Made by a program: the position numbers and the translations under genes. A stretch of DNA of 64,000 nt from Rhizobium vallis (GTDB taxonomy: Bacteria; Pseudomonadota; Alphaproteobacteria; Rhizobiales; Rhizobiaceae), in the NCBI RefSeq assembly GCF_003985155.1, contig NZ_ML133692.1, forward strand, positions 248,001-312,000, read 5' to 3'. Positions 34,585 through 44,016 of the stretch are shown here, piece by piece. Every line of letters begins with the position of its first letter. The stretch's first letter is position 1. The notes under the pieces were generated by a model, which did no database searches, had not been told where the DNA came from, and saw only the letters and a program-made list of their open reading frames with translations.

Positions 34585-35094
34585 TCATCCGGCCAGTGCT
34601 TGGCGCATCCTGTTGCTGCGGCGGTTGTGGGCATGGCAGATGGCGATCGCCAAAGCATCGGCGGCGTCGTTACCCTTGAATTCGACCTTCGGCATCAGGA
34701 TCTTCAGCATCATGTGGATCTGCTGCTTTTCGCCGTGGCCGACGCCGATGACGGCCTTCTTGACGGCGTTCGGAGCATATTCGGAGACCGGCAGCCCGGC
34801 GCGCGCCGGCACCAGCATGGCGATGCCGCGGGCCTGGCCGAGCTTCAGGGTGGCGACCGCATCCTTGTTGACGAAGGTCTGCTCGACGGCGGCTTCATCC
34901 GGCTTGTAGCTGTGAACGATTTCCGCCAGGCCGTCATGCAGCTGGCAAAGGCGCGAGGCGAGGTCCATGTCGCCGTCCGAAGTCACCGTTCCCGATGCCA
35001 CGAAGCGCAGGGAATTGCCCAGCGTGTCGATGATTCCCCAGCCGGTGCGGCGAAGACCTGGATCGATGCCGATGATGCGAATCGTATTTTGCAT
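34585..35094 (-). CDS. ruvC: Holliday junction resolvase RuvC
   Basis: The 169-residue protein starts with R-I-I-G-I-D-P-G-L-R-R-T-G-W-G; the D of I-D-P-G is the first catalytic acid. The other three are E (A-A-V-E-Q-T-F) and two D residues in G-N-D-A-A-D-A-L-A. It is the endonuclease that resolves Holliday junctions. Its stop codon is 12 bases from the palindrome of the toxin-antitoxin pair that separates it from ruvA and ruvB. Confidence 0.97.
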   Translation of the reverse strand: MQNTIRIIGIDPGLRRTGWGIIDTLGNSLRFVASGTVTSDGDMDLASRLCQLHDGLAEIVHSYKPDEAAVEQTFVNKDAVATLKLGQARGIAMLVPARAGLPVSEYAPNAVKKAVIGVGHGEKQQIHMMLKILMPKVEFKGNDAADALAIAICHAHNRRSNRMRQALAG

Positions 35095-35274
35095 GGTTCA
35101 ACCTATAGCGATTGCGAAATAATTGCCATCGATATGTGAACAAAACAAAAACATCTAAGTTTTAGGCGCGCCATTTACTGCGAATTAAAACAGATGTTCG
35201 AATTCTAGCTCGGTCGACCAGGCATGCGCCACATGCCGGGGCTGGCAGACGCCGTTCAGAAGGGTTCGTTGCAT

Positions 35275-37590
35275 ATGGCTCAGAGATTTCAGTCCCTGTC
35301 CTTCAAGGTTATTGCCACATTCATCCTGATGACTGTGCTGTCGATAGCGGTCATCGACGTGCTCGCCTATTTTGCCAGCAGCCGCATCTCCGACGAGCAG
35401 GCGCTGAAAGCCAAGGAAAGCGTGCTGATCTTCCGCGGCGATATGCTGCAGGACCAGCTGACGCAGCTTGAAAACCAGGCCAATTCCATCGCGCGCATCG
35501 AGGCGCTGCAGATGTCGATCACCAGCCTGAAGAGCGGCTGGAAAACCATCGAGAAGACTTCGGGCGATGCCCGCGCCGAGTTGAAGAAGGTTTTCATCAC
35601 CAGTAATCCCAATCCCGCGGACCAGCGCGAGAAACTGATGAAGCCGCAAGGACCGAGCGGCTTCTATTATTCGAACCATGAAAAGACGCAGGGCGAAGTC
35701 GCCCGCGACCTCGAGGATACTGCCTTCAGCGACCTGCTGATCGCCGATCTCGACGGTACCGTGCTCTATTCCTACAAGAAGGAAGACGATTTCGCCGAGA
35801 ACCTGAAATCGGACGCCTGGAAGGCGACCGGCGCCGGTATTGCTTTTGCCAAGGCGATCGAGAATACCGCCAAGGCGACCGATGACGCGGCTCCGACAGG
35901 CTTTTCCGGCCTTCGCGTCGATGCCGCCAGCGGCAAGTCGGCGATCTTCTATGCTGTGCCGATCGTCAAACTCGGAGCGGCCAAGGGCATCATCCTCTTC
36001 AAGGTGCGTGACGATATCGTCACCGGCATTCTTTCCAAGGGTATCGTCCAGGGCAACACGGCGCAGGCGGCGATCGTTTCCGCGGATGGATCCGCCGTCG
36101 GTTTGGACGGAAGCGGCAAGCTTTCGATGCTCGATGCGGCACCCTTCACTTTCATCAAGGGCGCGCTTGCCAGTTCGACAATGACGGTTGCCGATTTCAA
36201 CCGGGCGGACGGCGCGGCTCGCGCCTATGTCCGCGGCATCGACTATCGCGGCGAACGCTTTCTGGTGGTCGAGAGTGTGCTGCTGAGCGAGCTCAACGCC
36301 GGCTCGATCGAGATCGCCACGCTGCTGACGATGATCGGCATCGGCGTGCTCGTGGTCATGGCGATCACCACCGGGCTCGTCACCAATTTCCTGTTTTCGC
36401 CGCTGGCACGCCTTGCCGGCGTCACCCGGGATGTCGCCGACGGCAAGCTCGACAGCGAGATCGGCAGCCTGAACCGCAAGGACGAAATCGGCACGATGGC
36501 GAACGCGCTCGCCCGCTTCCGGCAGTCGCTGATCGAAGGCCGCGAACTCGAAGCCGCCAGCGAGGAGACGCGCCTGCAGGCAGAGCACGACCGCCAGCAG
36601 AATCTTGCCGAGCGCGAAGCCGAGGCGAAGTCGCTGCAGCAGGTGGTGGAGGCGCTCGACGAGGGCCTGCATCATCTGGCGAACGGTGATCTCGCCTATC
36701 AGATCGATACCCGCTTCCCGAACGAGCTCGAAAGCCTGCGCGTCAACTTCAACGAGGCGCTGGCGACGCTGAGCGAAACCATGACGGCGATCGGCGGCAA
36801 CTCGATGGCCGTGCGCGCCGGCTCCGAGGAGATGCGCACCGGCGCCGACGAGCTTGCTGCGCGCACCGAGCGCCAGGCCGGCTCGATCACCGAGACGGCG
36901 AATGCGATCAGCGCCATCACCCAATCCGTCCGCCGGCAGATCGAGCGAGCCGAACAGGCCGAGCGCATTGCCCGCGACGCCAAGAAGGAGACGACCGGCT
37001 CCGGACAGATCATGCGCGAGACCATCGCGGCGATGGAGGCAATCCAGGCCTCCTCGCGCCAGATCAACACGATCATCTCGGTCATCGACGACATCGCCTT
37101 CCAGACCAACCTTCTGGCGCTCAATGCCGGCGTCGAGGCGGCGCGCGCGGGTGAATCGGGCAAGGGTTTCGCCGTCGTCGCCATGGAAGTGCGCGAACTC
37201 GCGCAGCGCTCGTCGAGCGCTGCCAAGGAAATCTCCAGCCTGCTGCAGAAATCGACGCATGAGGTCGAAAGCGGCGTTGCGCTGGTGGAAAAAGCGGGCG
37301 TTGCGCTGACGGGCATCGGCGGCCATGTCGAGGCGATCAACGGGCAGATCAACGAGATCATGGAATCGACCCGCGAAGAGGCCGGCACGCTGCGTGAGAT
37401 CAACAGCGCTGTTGCCGAACTCGATGCGATGACGCAGCAGAACGCGTCGATGGTCGAAGAGACGACCGAGGCAATCCACCGGCTGGCGACGGAAGCCCTG
37501 GAGATGGACCGTCAGCTCGGCAACTTCACGCTGCCGCACGGCCATCACGCGCCGAGCGCCGAGGTGCATGTGCTGCGCCGTCACCGGTAA
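35275..37590 (+). CDS. Methyl-accepting chemotaxis protein with double-CACHE-like sensor
   Basis: The 771-residue protein has a membrane helix near residues 8-32 and a large periplasmic sensor (about 33-345). A second helix (about 346-368) with HAMP regions (L-A-R-L-A-G-V-T-R-D-V-A-D-G-K-L and a further L-A-N-G-D-L) follows, then the signalling tip E-x-x-R-A-G-E-x-G-K-G-F-A-V-V-A-x-E-V-R-x-L-A-Q-R-S. It signals to CheA/CheW. The ligand is unknown. Start at MAQRFQSLS chosen because the first helix follows at once. No che genes are nearby. Confidence 0.92.
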   Translation: MAQRFQSLSFKVIATFILMTVLSIAVIDVLAYFASSRISDEQALKAKESVLIFRGDMLQDQLTQLENQANSIARIEALQMSITSLKSGWKTIEKTSGDARAELKKVFITSNPNPADQREKLMKPQGPSGFYYSNHEKTQGEVARDLEDTAFSDLLIADLDGTVLYSYKKEDDFAENLKSDAWKATGAGIAFAKAIENTAKATDDAAPTGFSGLRVDAASGKSAIFYAVPIVKLGAAKGIILFKVRDDIVTGILSKGIVQGNTAQAAIVSADGSAVGLDGSGKLSMLDAAPFTFIKGALASSTMTVADFNRADGAARAYVRGIDYRGERFLVVESVLLSELNAGSIEIATLLTMIGIGVLVVMAITTGLVTNFLFSPLARLAGVTRDVADGKLDSEIGSLNRKDEIGTMANALARFRQSLIEGRELEAASEETRLQAEHDRQQNLAEREAEAKSLQQVVEALDEGLHHLANGDLAYQIDTRFPNELESLRVNFNEALATLSETMTAIGGNSMAVRAGSEEMRTGADELAARTERQAGSITETANAISAITQSVRRQIERAEQAERIARDAKKETTGSGQIMRETIAAMEAIQASSRQINTIISVIDDIAFQTNLLALNAGVEAARAGESGKGFAVVAMEVRELAQRSSSAAKEISSLLQKSTHEVESGVALVEKAGVALTGIGGHVEAINGQINEIMESTREEAGTLREINSAVAELDAMTQQNASMVEETTEAIHRLATEALEMDRQLGNFTLPHGHHAPSAEVHVLRRHR

Positions 37591-37716
37591 ACGGTCGGCT
37601 CCGACACCGGGCACGGGTCGCGTTCGCGCGGCCCTTTTTGTTTGCGCGCATCGTTTGGAATGGTGCGGGCGGGAACCTACATAGACGGCATCCTTCAACT
37701 GCCTGGCAGGTTTCCC

Positions 37717-38718
37717 ATGGTTCCCTTCTCCATACTCGACCTCTCCCCCGTTGCCGAAGGCCGCACCGTCAGCCAATCTTTCGAGGCCTCGGCGCGGATG
37801 GCTGAGAAGGCCGAGGAGTTCGGCTACAAGCGTTTCTGGCTCGCCGAACATCACGGCATGCCGGGGATTGCCAGCGCCGCCACCGCAGTCGTCATCGGCC
37901 ATGTCGGAGCTGCGACCAAGCGCATCCGCATCGGCTCCGGCGGCATCATGCTGCCCAATCATTCACCGCTCGTCATCGCCGAGCAGTTCGGCACGCTGGA
38001 GGCGCTTTTCCCCGGCCGCATCGATCTCGGCCTCGGGCGCGCGCCGGGAACGGACATGCGCACGGCGCAGGCGCTGCGGCGCAACCTCGAGGCCGGGGCG
38101 AACAGCTTCCCGAATGATGTGGTGGAACTGCAGCAGCTCCTCGACGCGCCGGTCGAGAACCAGGCAATTCTTGCGGTGCCGGGCAACAATTCTCATGTTC
38201 CGATCTGGCTGCTCGGCTCCAGCCTCTACAGCGCCCAGCTTGCCGGCATGCTCGGGCTTCCCTACGCCTTCGCCTCGCATTTCGCGCCCGACATGCTGCT
38301 CGACGCCATCGCAATCTACCGCGACCGCTTTCAGCCCTCGGCGAGGCTCGACAAGCCTTATGTGATGGTCGGCGTCATGGGTGCGGTGGCGGCGACGGAC
38401 GAGGAGGCGCGGTACCATTTCACCTCCGCCCAGCAACAGTTCGTCAACCTGCGCCGCAACGTCCGCGGGCCGTTCCCGCGTCCGGTGGCCGATATGGAGA
38501 ACTTCTGGTCGCCGATGGAGAAGATGAACGTCGAACACACGTTGCGTTATGCCGTGGTGGGATCGCCGAAGACGGCGGAGGCGAAACTGACGGAATTCCT
38601 GAAGGAAACGCAGGCCGACGAGGTGATCATCTCGATGCCGATCCACGACATTGAGGCGCGGCTGCGATCGGTGGAACTGTTCGCCGGATTGGGAAATTTC
38701 ATGCGGGCGGCCGCGTAG
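37717..38718 (+). CDS. Luciferase-like flavin-dependent monooxygenase
   Basis: The 333-residue TIM-barrel protein starts M-V-P-F-S-I-L-D-L-S-P-V-A-E-G. It shows R-F-W-L-A-E-H-H (about residues 46-53), G-S-G-G-I-M-L-P-N-H and G-R-I-D-L-G-L-G-R-A-P-G-T-D, typical of the LLM class (YhbW-like). It uses reduced flavin; the substrate is unknown. The frame is open further upstream, but conservation begins at MVPFS. It shares a bidirectional terminator with yebC. Confidence 0.9.
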   Translation: MVPFSILDLSPVAEGRTVSQSFEASARMAEKAEEFGYKRFWLAEHHGMPGIASAATAVVIGHVGAATKRIRIGSGGIMLPNHSPLVIAEQFGTLEALFPGRIDLGLGRAPGTDMRTAQALRRNLEAGANSFPNDVVELQQLLDAPVENQAILAVPGNNSHVPIWLLGSSLYSAQLAGMLGLPYAFASHFAPDMLLDAIAIYRDRFQPSARLDKPYVMVGVMGAVAATDEEARYHFTSAQQQFVNLRRNVRGPFPRPVADMENFWSPMEKMNVEHTLRYAVVGSPKTAEAKLTEFLKETQADEVIISMPIHDIEARLRSVELFAGLGNFMRAAA

Positions 38719-38760
38719 GTTTGCCAACTGGCGCCCTGCAGAAGATTCATCTGCGCAAAC

Positions 38761-38790
38761 AAAAAACCCGGCGTCACGGCCGGGTTTTCG
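38761..38790. terminator. Bidirectional terminator between convergent genes
   Basis: AAAACCCGGC (38763-38772) pairs with GCCGGGTTTT (38779-38788) around a 6-nt loop, with T runs readable from both directions. It lies between the monooxygenase gene and yebC. Confidence 0.9.
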
Positions 38791-38811
38791 ATTGGCGGCG
38801 GTCTGAACAAA

Positions 38812-39558
38812 TCAGGCGGAGAGCTTCGCCAGAACCTCTTCCGAGACTTCGAAGTTGGAATAGACGTTCTGCACGTCGTCATCGTCTTCGAGGCTATCGA
38901 TGAGCCTCATCAGCGACTGAGCCTTTTCCTCGTCCACCGGCACGTTGTTCTGGGCGCGCCAGACGGCCTTGACGGTTTCGGCTTCGCCGAGGCTTGATTC
39001 CAGGGCTTTCGACACTTCGCCGAGAGCTTCGAAGCCGCAGGTGACGTAGTGGCCGTCCTCGTCGGTCTCGACGTCATCGGCGCCGGCTTCGATTGCGGCT
39101 TCCATCATTTTGTCGGCGTCGCCGGCTGAAAGCTTGTAGGTGATTTCGCCGACATGGTCGAAGGAGAAGGACACGGAACCGGTTTCGCCGAGCGCACCGC
39201 CGGCCTTGGTGAAGATCGAGCGGACGTTGGAGGCGGTGCGGTTGCGGTTGTCGGTCAGGGCCTCGACGATGATCGCCGTGCCGCCCGGGCCATAGCCCTC
39301 ATAGCGGACTTCGTCGTAGTTTTCGCCGTCGGCGCCAGCTGCCTTCTTGATGGCGCGATCGATATTGTCCTTCGGCATGGACTGGGCCTTGGCGTTCTGG
39401 ATCGCCAGGCGAAGGCGGGCGTTCATCGTCGGGTCGGGCAGGCCGGCCTTGGCGGCAACGGTGATTTCGCGCGCAAGCTTCGAGAACATTTTCGACCGCA
39501 CGGCATCCTGACGGCCTTTACGGTGCATGATGTTTTTAAACTGTGAATGGCCAGCCAT
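38812..39558 (-). CDS. yebC: YebC/TACO1-family protein
   Basis: The 248-residue protein begins M-A-G-H-S-Q-F-K-N-I-M-H-R-K-G-R-Q-D and contains the Y-E-G-Y-G-P-G-G-T-A-I-I-V-E motif. Members have been described as DNA-binding regulators (PmpR) and as factors that help ribosomes translate proline-rich stretches, like mitochondrial TACO1. The start was taken at MAGHSQF, five codons inside the frame. It is a single gene, upstream of which the plus strand has no gene for several hundred bases. Confidence 0.95.
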   Translation of the reverse strand: MAGHSQFKNIMHRKGRQDAVRSKMFSKLAREITVAAKAGLPDPTMNARLRLAIQNAKAQSMPKDNIDRAIKKAAGADGENYDEVRYEGYGPGGTAIIVEALTDNRNRTASNVRSIFTKAGGALGETGSVSFSFDHVGEITYKLSAGDADKMMEAAIEAGADDVETDEDGHYVTCGFEALGEVSKALESSLGEAETVKAVWRAQNNVPVDEEKAQSLMRLIDSLEDDDDVQNVYSNFEVSEEVLAKLSA

Positions 39559-39674
39559 GGCACCCCTGTTCACGTCTCATTGTTCGGAATGGGCCGCCTT
39601 ATAAGAGCGAAACGGCACCCGTTCAAGGAAAAAGCGGTGGATTTGCCGCGCCATGCGCGGGCCTGCCACCCATC

Positions 39675-40109
39675 TCAGTCAGCCGTCAACCGCTTGCGGC
39701 TGGCGAAGAAACTATGTCCGTCCTGGCGTCGGCAACGCAGTCCCTCTGTGCCGGAGGTGCAGGAATAGGGTCCACCCCTCCAGGTATCGCCATAGTCGAG
39801 AATATGTTCCTCGCTGCAGCAGGCGGTATCGCCGAACATCTTGAAGAGAATGCCTTTGCCGCTCGCCCGCAGGATCAGGCGCATATAGAGCGGCTCCTTG
39901 CGTTCGCAGGCAAGCTCCGGACCACCGTCTTCGGGAACGTACATTTCGACGCCGCCCTTTGGCGTATAGATACAGCCGATGTTATTTGTGGGCGTAACGA
40001 AGACGACCTGGCCATTCTCGTCGGGCTTGAAGGTCTTTTCCGCCGCAAGGACTGTTGGCGCAAAGGCTGCGCAAAAAATCAAAGCCAGAATCGAATGTTT
40101 TGTTCGCAT
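39675..40109 (-). CDS. Secreted cysteine-containing hypothetical protein
   Basis: The 144-residue protein has a clear signal peptide (about 1-22, cleavage L-A-A-E). The mature part of about 120 residues has six cysteines (G-C-I-Y, A-C-E, C-C-S, Y-S-C, R-C-R) that can form disulfides. The pattern N-N-I-G-C-I-Y ... D-T-W-R-G-G-P-Y-S-C ... L-R-C resembles the DUF6636-type secreted domain; this assignment is tentative. Ribosome site AAGGA lies six bases before the ATG. It is divergent from the FMN-binding protein gene. Confidence 0.8.
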   Translation of the reverse strand: MRTKHSILALIFCAAFAPTVLAAEKTFKPDENGQVVFVTPTNNIGCIYTPKGGVEMYVPEDGGPELACERKEPLYMRLILRASGKGILFKMFGDTACCSEEHILDYGDTWRGGPYSCTSGTEGLRCRRQDGHSFFASRKRLTAD

Positions 40110-40247
40110 GGGTGATCCTTTCTCGGTCGGGCGCACTATCGCATATTCCCGCACGCTGAAAAGACGGCGTCGTCGGCTGCCTCTGCGGGGAACAAAGGCA
40201 GGGGGATGGCGTTTCAACCGAACTCCCTCCAACGGAAAGGAACGGTC

Positions 40248-40748
40248 ATGGCAAGTCTCAGCGAGGCGCGGGAACAACCAGCACGTCAGCTTTGGGATCA
40301 GGTCAACGGTGTTCATGCCGGCATGCTCGGCGTTTCCGGACTGGACATGCACATGCAGCCGATGGCGCCGCATGCCGATCCCACGACCAACACCATTTGG
40401 TTCTATACCAAGACCGATGCCGATATCGTGCGCGCCATCAAGCCCGGCAGCCGCGCGCATTTCTGCGTCATCGGCAAGGACCACGATTATCATGCCTGCC
40501 TTGCCGGCATGATCGACGTGCGTCCCGACCCTGCGAAGATCGAGGAATACTGGAGTTCGGTGGTGGCGGCCTGGTATGACGGCAAAAAGGATCCCAAACT
40601 CACCATGCTTTCCCTGCATGTCGACGATGCCGAGATCTGGGTTTCGACAGGCAACGCACTGAAATTTGGCTGGGAGATCGCCAAGGCCAATCTCGACGAC
40701 GACAAGCTGCCGGATGTCGGCATCAAGCGTCACCTGCAGTTCGCCTGA
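40248..40748 (+). CDS. Pyridoxamine 5'-phosphate oxidase-like FMN-binding protein (stress protein 26 type)
   Basis: The 166-residue split-barrel protein starts M-A-S-L-S-E-A-R-E-Q-P-A-R-Q-L-W-D. It has T-I-W-F-Y-T-K-T-D, then G-M-I-D-V and a W-Y-D-G-K-K-D-P-K-L-T-M-L segment characteristic of general stress protein 26-like FMN-binding proteins. The enzyme activity is unknown. The ribosome site GGAAAGGA precedes the chosen ATG; the frame is open 14 codons upstream but unconserved. Confidence 0.85.
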   Translation: MASLSEAREQPARQLWDQVNGVHAGMLGVSGLDMHMQPMAPHADPTTNTIWFYTKTDADIVRAIKPGSRAHFCVIGKDHDYHACLAGMIDVRPDPAKIEEYWSSVVAAWYDGKKDPKLTMLSLHVDDAEIWVSTGNALKFGWEIAKANLDDDKLPDVGIKRHLQFA

Positions 40749-40819
40749 CGCGCAAGGCTTGAATGCAACCGTCAGAGCAAAGGCCGCCGTACAGTTTGCT
40801 GGAATTGCGCCGGGCCTTG

Positions 40820-41665
40820 TTATCGTACGCCCTTCAGGACGTAGATCAGCGGCTTCTTCGGCAGTGTGCGCATGGAGACCGTGATGCTGTCGTCAGGAGC
40901 ATAGGCGACATCGAAGTCCTTACCGAACATCGAGAGAAAGGCATCGACCGGCGGACCGCGGCGGTGCATCGGCAGGATCAGCGACGAGCGCAGCCGCTTG
41001 ATGACACGGCTCATGCTGTCGGCGCCCATGGTAAGGCCCCCGTCGACCGGCACCATGACGACATCCAGGCGCCCGATCTCGGTATAGTGGGAATCCGTCA
41101 GCTCGTAATGCAGATGGCCGAGATGACCGATGCAGAGGCCGGCGATCTCGAAGATGAAAATCGAGTTGCCGTTCTCCTGCGAACCGCCGAGGCCGTAGCT
41201 GAAACGGATATCGGTCGTGACGTTGCGGATATAGACGTCGCCGACGACCAGATTGACCGTGGCCTTCTCGCCCGGAACGTCGCTCCACCCATGGAGCACG
41301 TGCTTGATGCCGGGATCGGGCGTCAGGGTGAAGTGGGTCGGATGGGCCTTGTTCATGGTCACGACATCGGGCGTCGTCGCCGGCCGGTACCAGCCGTTAT
41401 AGTCGGTCGCGATGACGATGCCGGCAGGCGTCTCGATCTCGAAGGTGGAATGGCCAAGGAAGGTGAACTTGACGTCCTCGCCCTCGGAGACGGCAGGCAC
41501 GAGCGCTGGGGCACCGGAAAAACTTGCGAAGGTCGCTTTGGGGAGATTTTGCGCGATCGCCTGGCATTGGCTGACGGGCGTTCGCTGTTCTTGCGCCGCA
41601 GCAGGAACAGGCGCGGCGAAGGTTGCAAGCCATGCGATAGCGAGGACAAGATATCGCGGCTTCAT
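40820..41665 (-). CDS. Exported MBL-fold (UlaG-like) hydrolase homologue
   Basis: The 281-residue protein has a signal peptide (about 1-25, cleavage A-A-A-Q). It shows an MBL-type start, F-T-F-L-G-H-S-T-F-E-I-E, and a central H-L-G-H-L-H motif plus L-P-M-H-R-R-G-P. The canonical H-x-H-x-D-H metal motif is not visible where expected; N-K-A-H-P-T-H-F stands there instead. It may bind metal differently or be inactive. GGAGG precedes the ATG by six bases. It is last in a minus-strand run behind the ymdB-like gene. Confidence 0.78.
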   Translation of the reverse strand: MKPRYLVLAIAWLATFAAPVPAAAQEQRTPVSQCQAIAQNLPKATFASFSGAPALVPAVSEGEDVKFTFLGHSTFEIETPAGIVIATDYNGWYRPATTPDVVTMNKAHPTHFTLTPDPGIKHVLHGWSDVPGEKATVNLVVGDVYIRNVTTDIRFSYGLGGSQENGNSIFIFEIAGLCIGHLGHLHYELTDSHYTEIGRLDVVMVPVDGGLTMGADSMSRVIKRLRSSLILPMHRRGPPVDAFLSMFGKDFDVAYAPDDSITVSMRTLPKKPLIYVLKGVR

Positions 41666-41816
41666 GCCACCCCTCCGGCGCTTCACAGAGAGCGCCGCGC
41701 GTCCGAAGACGCGCCAAGGACGCTCGATCACTTTGAATAGGCGGCGCGAGGATGCGGCATGAGGTCGCAGCGGTCCAGACTAGGGCTGCTCACAATCGTG
41801 TGTTGATGTGCGTGGC

Positions 41817-42641
41817 TTACCGCCAGAACTCCGGCACCGTTTCGGCCAGGCGCGGTCCGAGCCGGAGCGGCGCGATCTTTTCGGCCAGTCCCGTCGCATC
41901 GGAAATCTCCACGCCGACACCGCAAATCGTTGCGGGGCCGTTCGCCGCTTCCATGCGGCCCTTGGGCATCTTGGAAATGAAGCGGTTGAGGGGCTCCTCC
42001 TTGTCCATGCCGAGCGAGGAATCATAGTCACCGCACATGCCGGCATCCGACATATAGGCGGTGCCGCCATTCAGGATCTGTGCGTCGGCCGTCGGCACAT
42101 GCGTATGGGTGCCGACCACGAAGCTGGCGCGGCCGTCGACGAAATGGCCGAAGCACTGCTTTTCGCTGGTCGCCTCCGCATGGAAATCGAAGATGATCGC
42201 GTCGGCCTGCTCCTTCAACGGGCAGGCGTCGAGGATCACCTCCGCGGATTTGAAGGGATCGTCGAGCTCCGGATGCATGAATACGCGGCCCATGACGTTG
42301 GCGACGAGCACGCGCGCGCCGTTCCTGGCATAGAAAAGACCGGAACCGCGGCCCGGCGTGCCTTGCGGATAATTGGCCGGCCGCAGGAATTGATCGTGCC
42401 GTCCGGCAAAGACGACCGCTTCTTTCTGATCCCAGACGTGATTGCCCGTCGTCACCACATCGGCGCCGGCATTGATCGTTTCCAGAAAGATGTCCTCGGT
42501 GATGCCGAAGCCGCCGGCGGCGTTCTCGCCGTTGACGACGACGAAATCGAGCTTGAGGTCGGAAATCAGCCCGGGAAGGCGGTCCCAGACCGCTGTGCGT
42601 CCCGTCTTGCCGACCATGTCACCCAGAAAAAGCAGCCGCAT
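41817..42641 (-). CDS. ymdB: YmdB-type (TIGR00282) metallophosphoesterase
   Basis: The 274-residue protein begins M-R-L-L-F-L-G-D-M-V-G-K-T-G-R. It has V-V-N-G-E-N-A-A-G-G, T-G-N-H-V-W-D and G-T-H-T-H-V-P-T-A-D, the family's metal ligands. Bacillus YmdB hydrolyses 2',3'-cyclic nucleotides and affects biofilm formation; the role here is inferred from homology. It starts three bases after the cyclo-ligase gene ends, so the two form an operon. Confidence 0.92.
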   Translation of the reverse strand: MRLLFLGDMVGKTGRTAVWDRLPGLISDLKLDFVVVNGENAAGGFGITEDIFLETINAGADVVTTGNHVWDQKEAVVFAGRHDQFLRPANYPQGTPGRGSGLFYARNGARVLVANVMGRVFMHPELDDPFKSAEVILDACPLKEQADAIIFDFHAEATSEKQCFGHFVDGRASFVVGTHTHVPTADAQILNGGTAYMSDAGMCGDYDSSLGMDKEEPLNRFISKMPKGRMEAANGPATICGVGVEISDATGLAEKIAPLRLGPRLAETVPEFWR

Positions 42642-42644
42642 TCC

Positions 42645-43232
42645 CTATCCAATCCAAGAGGCAAAAAAGCGAAGGCCGCTTTCTGTCAGGATGGCATCCA
42701 GGCTTATGTCGTGCGGCTCATCGGGCACATGTGCCACTTCCTGGCAGTCGAATGCAATGCCGATCAGCTTCGGATGCAGGCCTTTTTCTCTTAGCCGGCT
42801 GATGGCGCGATCGTAATGGCCGGCGCCATAGCCGATGCGGTGGCCGCGAATATCGAAGGCTGAGAGCGGTACCAGCATGATCTCGGGGTCGAGAATAGCG
42901 GCGTCTTCGGCGGGGCCAACGGTGCCGAAGCCGGTCGCAACAAGCGGCGCGCCTTCGGCCAATTCGCGAAAGACGATCGTCTGCTTGTCGAGGATCGCCG
43001 GCACGCAGAGCCGCGCGCCACGCGCCGCAAAGCGCGCCATCAACGGCCTGAGATCGGCTTCCGAGCGGATCGGCAGAAAACCCGAGACGATCGTGCCCGG
43101 CGCAAAGCCAACCGCCTCGCCGGCGTGATCGGCCATGGCAAGGCTTTTGGAAACGCGTTCCTCGACGGGGATGGCGTCGCGTGCCGACAGCCGTTCGGTG
43201 CGCAACTGCGCTTTCAATTCTCTAGCGGTCAT
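42645..43232 (-). CDS. fau: 5-formyltetrahydrofolate cyclo-ligase
   Basis: The protein has about 195 residues from M-T-A-R-E-L-K-A-Q-L-R. It contains the ATP/folate motifs R-S-E-A-D (about 57-61), V-P-L-S-A-F-D-x-x-G-x-R-I-G-Y-G-A-G-H-Y-D-R (about 125-146) and the tail G-I-A-F-D-C-Q-E. It converts 5-formyl-THF to 5,10-methenyl-THF. The frame is open 12 codons further (43268), and neither start has a strong ribosome site; I chose the one where homology begins. In enterobacteria this gene sits next to 6S RNA; here it is 25 kb away from the candidate. Confidence 0.92.
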   Translation of the reverse strand: MTARELKAQLRTERLSARDAIPVEERVSKSLAMADHAGEAVGFAPGTIVSGFLPIRSEADLRPLMARFAARGARLCVPAILDKQTIVFRELAEGAPLVATGFGTVGPAEDAAILDPEIMLVPLSAFDIRGHRIGYGAGHYDRAISRLREKGLHPKLIGIAFDCQEVAHVPDEPHDISLDAILTESGLRFFASWIG

Positions 43233-43329
43233 TGGATCTGCCGGATACGGGAAAATTCGACCGAGCATAGACGGCTGGATATCGGATGCAATGCCGGGCG
43301 CGACAGTGCTGCACCCGTTTCACGCCTCG

Positions 43330-44016
43330 TCAGATGACGATGCTGGTCGGTATCGCCGTGGTGGTGGCGGAAAAACCTGCCATATCGGGAACAGAATTGG
43401 CCCCAGCCTGGCTGTCCTGACGCAGTTCGCGCATCGCCTTTTCGAGGAGTTGCTTGAGTTCGCGTACAGCGCCCTTGAACTCTTCCATCGCCTCACGGTC
43501 ATCGGCGGAAATCCCTGAGAATTTGGGAGTATCCCCGGCGACGCTTTCATAGGCCTTGCGAGCCTCGGCGGCGTCGGTCGGTTCCGGCGCGTCGGTATTT
43601 CCTGTGGCATCCGTCAGCGCCGCATCGGCGCCGCTTGTCGCTGCGGCCGTCGAATCCGCGGTTGCATCGGGAACGGCGGTTGCCGGGCTGCCTGATGCGA
43701 CCGAGGACGCGAATTCCGAGGCGGCGGTGCCAACCTTGCGGGCGAGTTCGGAGGCCAGACGCGCGACCACCTCGGGAGGCAGATTGGAGCTCTTCAGCAT
43801 CTCCAACTCCTGCTTTGCCTCTTCGAGCTTGCGTTGCGCCTTCGCTTTGGATTCATCCCCCGCGTTAGCCAAGGTCTGACGAATCTGCTGCTGCGCCTGA
43901 GTGGTGCGCTGCAGTCTCAGCACGCCCTGGTCGGCGTCGTTTCCCGAGGCAGATAGTCCCGTTGCCGAAGACGTACCGCGCAAAATGATGGAAGCAGACG
44001 TGGTTGCGACCTGCAT
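43330..44016 (-). CDS. Hypothetical Ala/Ser-rich protein with coiled coil
   Basis: The 228-residue protein has three parts. A polar head resembling exported filament-type N-termini comes first (M-Q-V-A-T-T-S-A-S-I). A charged helix (about residues 36-80, Q-Q-Q-I-R-Q-T-L ... A-K-A-Q-R-K-L-E-E-A-K-Q-E-L-E) follows, then a low-complexity A/T/D-rich middle (about 100-150) and a second helix (A-V-R-E-L-K-Q-L-L-E-K-A-M-R-E-L). No known domain is recognised. GGGGGA lies seven bases before the ATG. It is downstream of sqdC, after 57 bases. Confidence 0.72.
   Translation of the reverse strand: MQVATTSASIILRGTSSATGLSASGNDADQGVLRLQRTTQAQQQIRQTLANAGDESKAKAQRKLEEAKQELEMLKSSNLPPEVVARLASELARKVGTAASEFASSVASGSPATAVPDATADSTAAATSGADAALTDATGNTDAPEPTDAAEARKAYESVAGDTPKFSGISADDREAMEEFKGAVRELKQLLEKAMRELRQDSQAGANSVPDMAGFSATTTAIPTSIVI

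Noticed and set aside
35185..37962. A 925-codon open frame antisense to the chemoreceptor gene
   Set aside because: It mirrors the codon structure of the high-GC receptor gene on the other strand. It has no plausible ribosome site, is rich in Arg/Gly/His shadows, and shows no domain.
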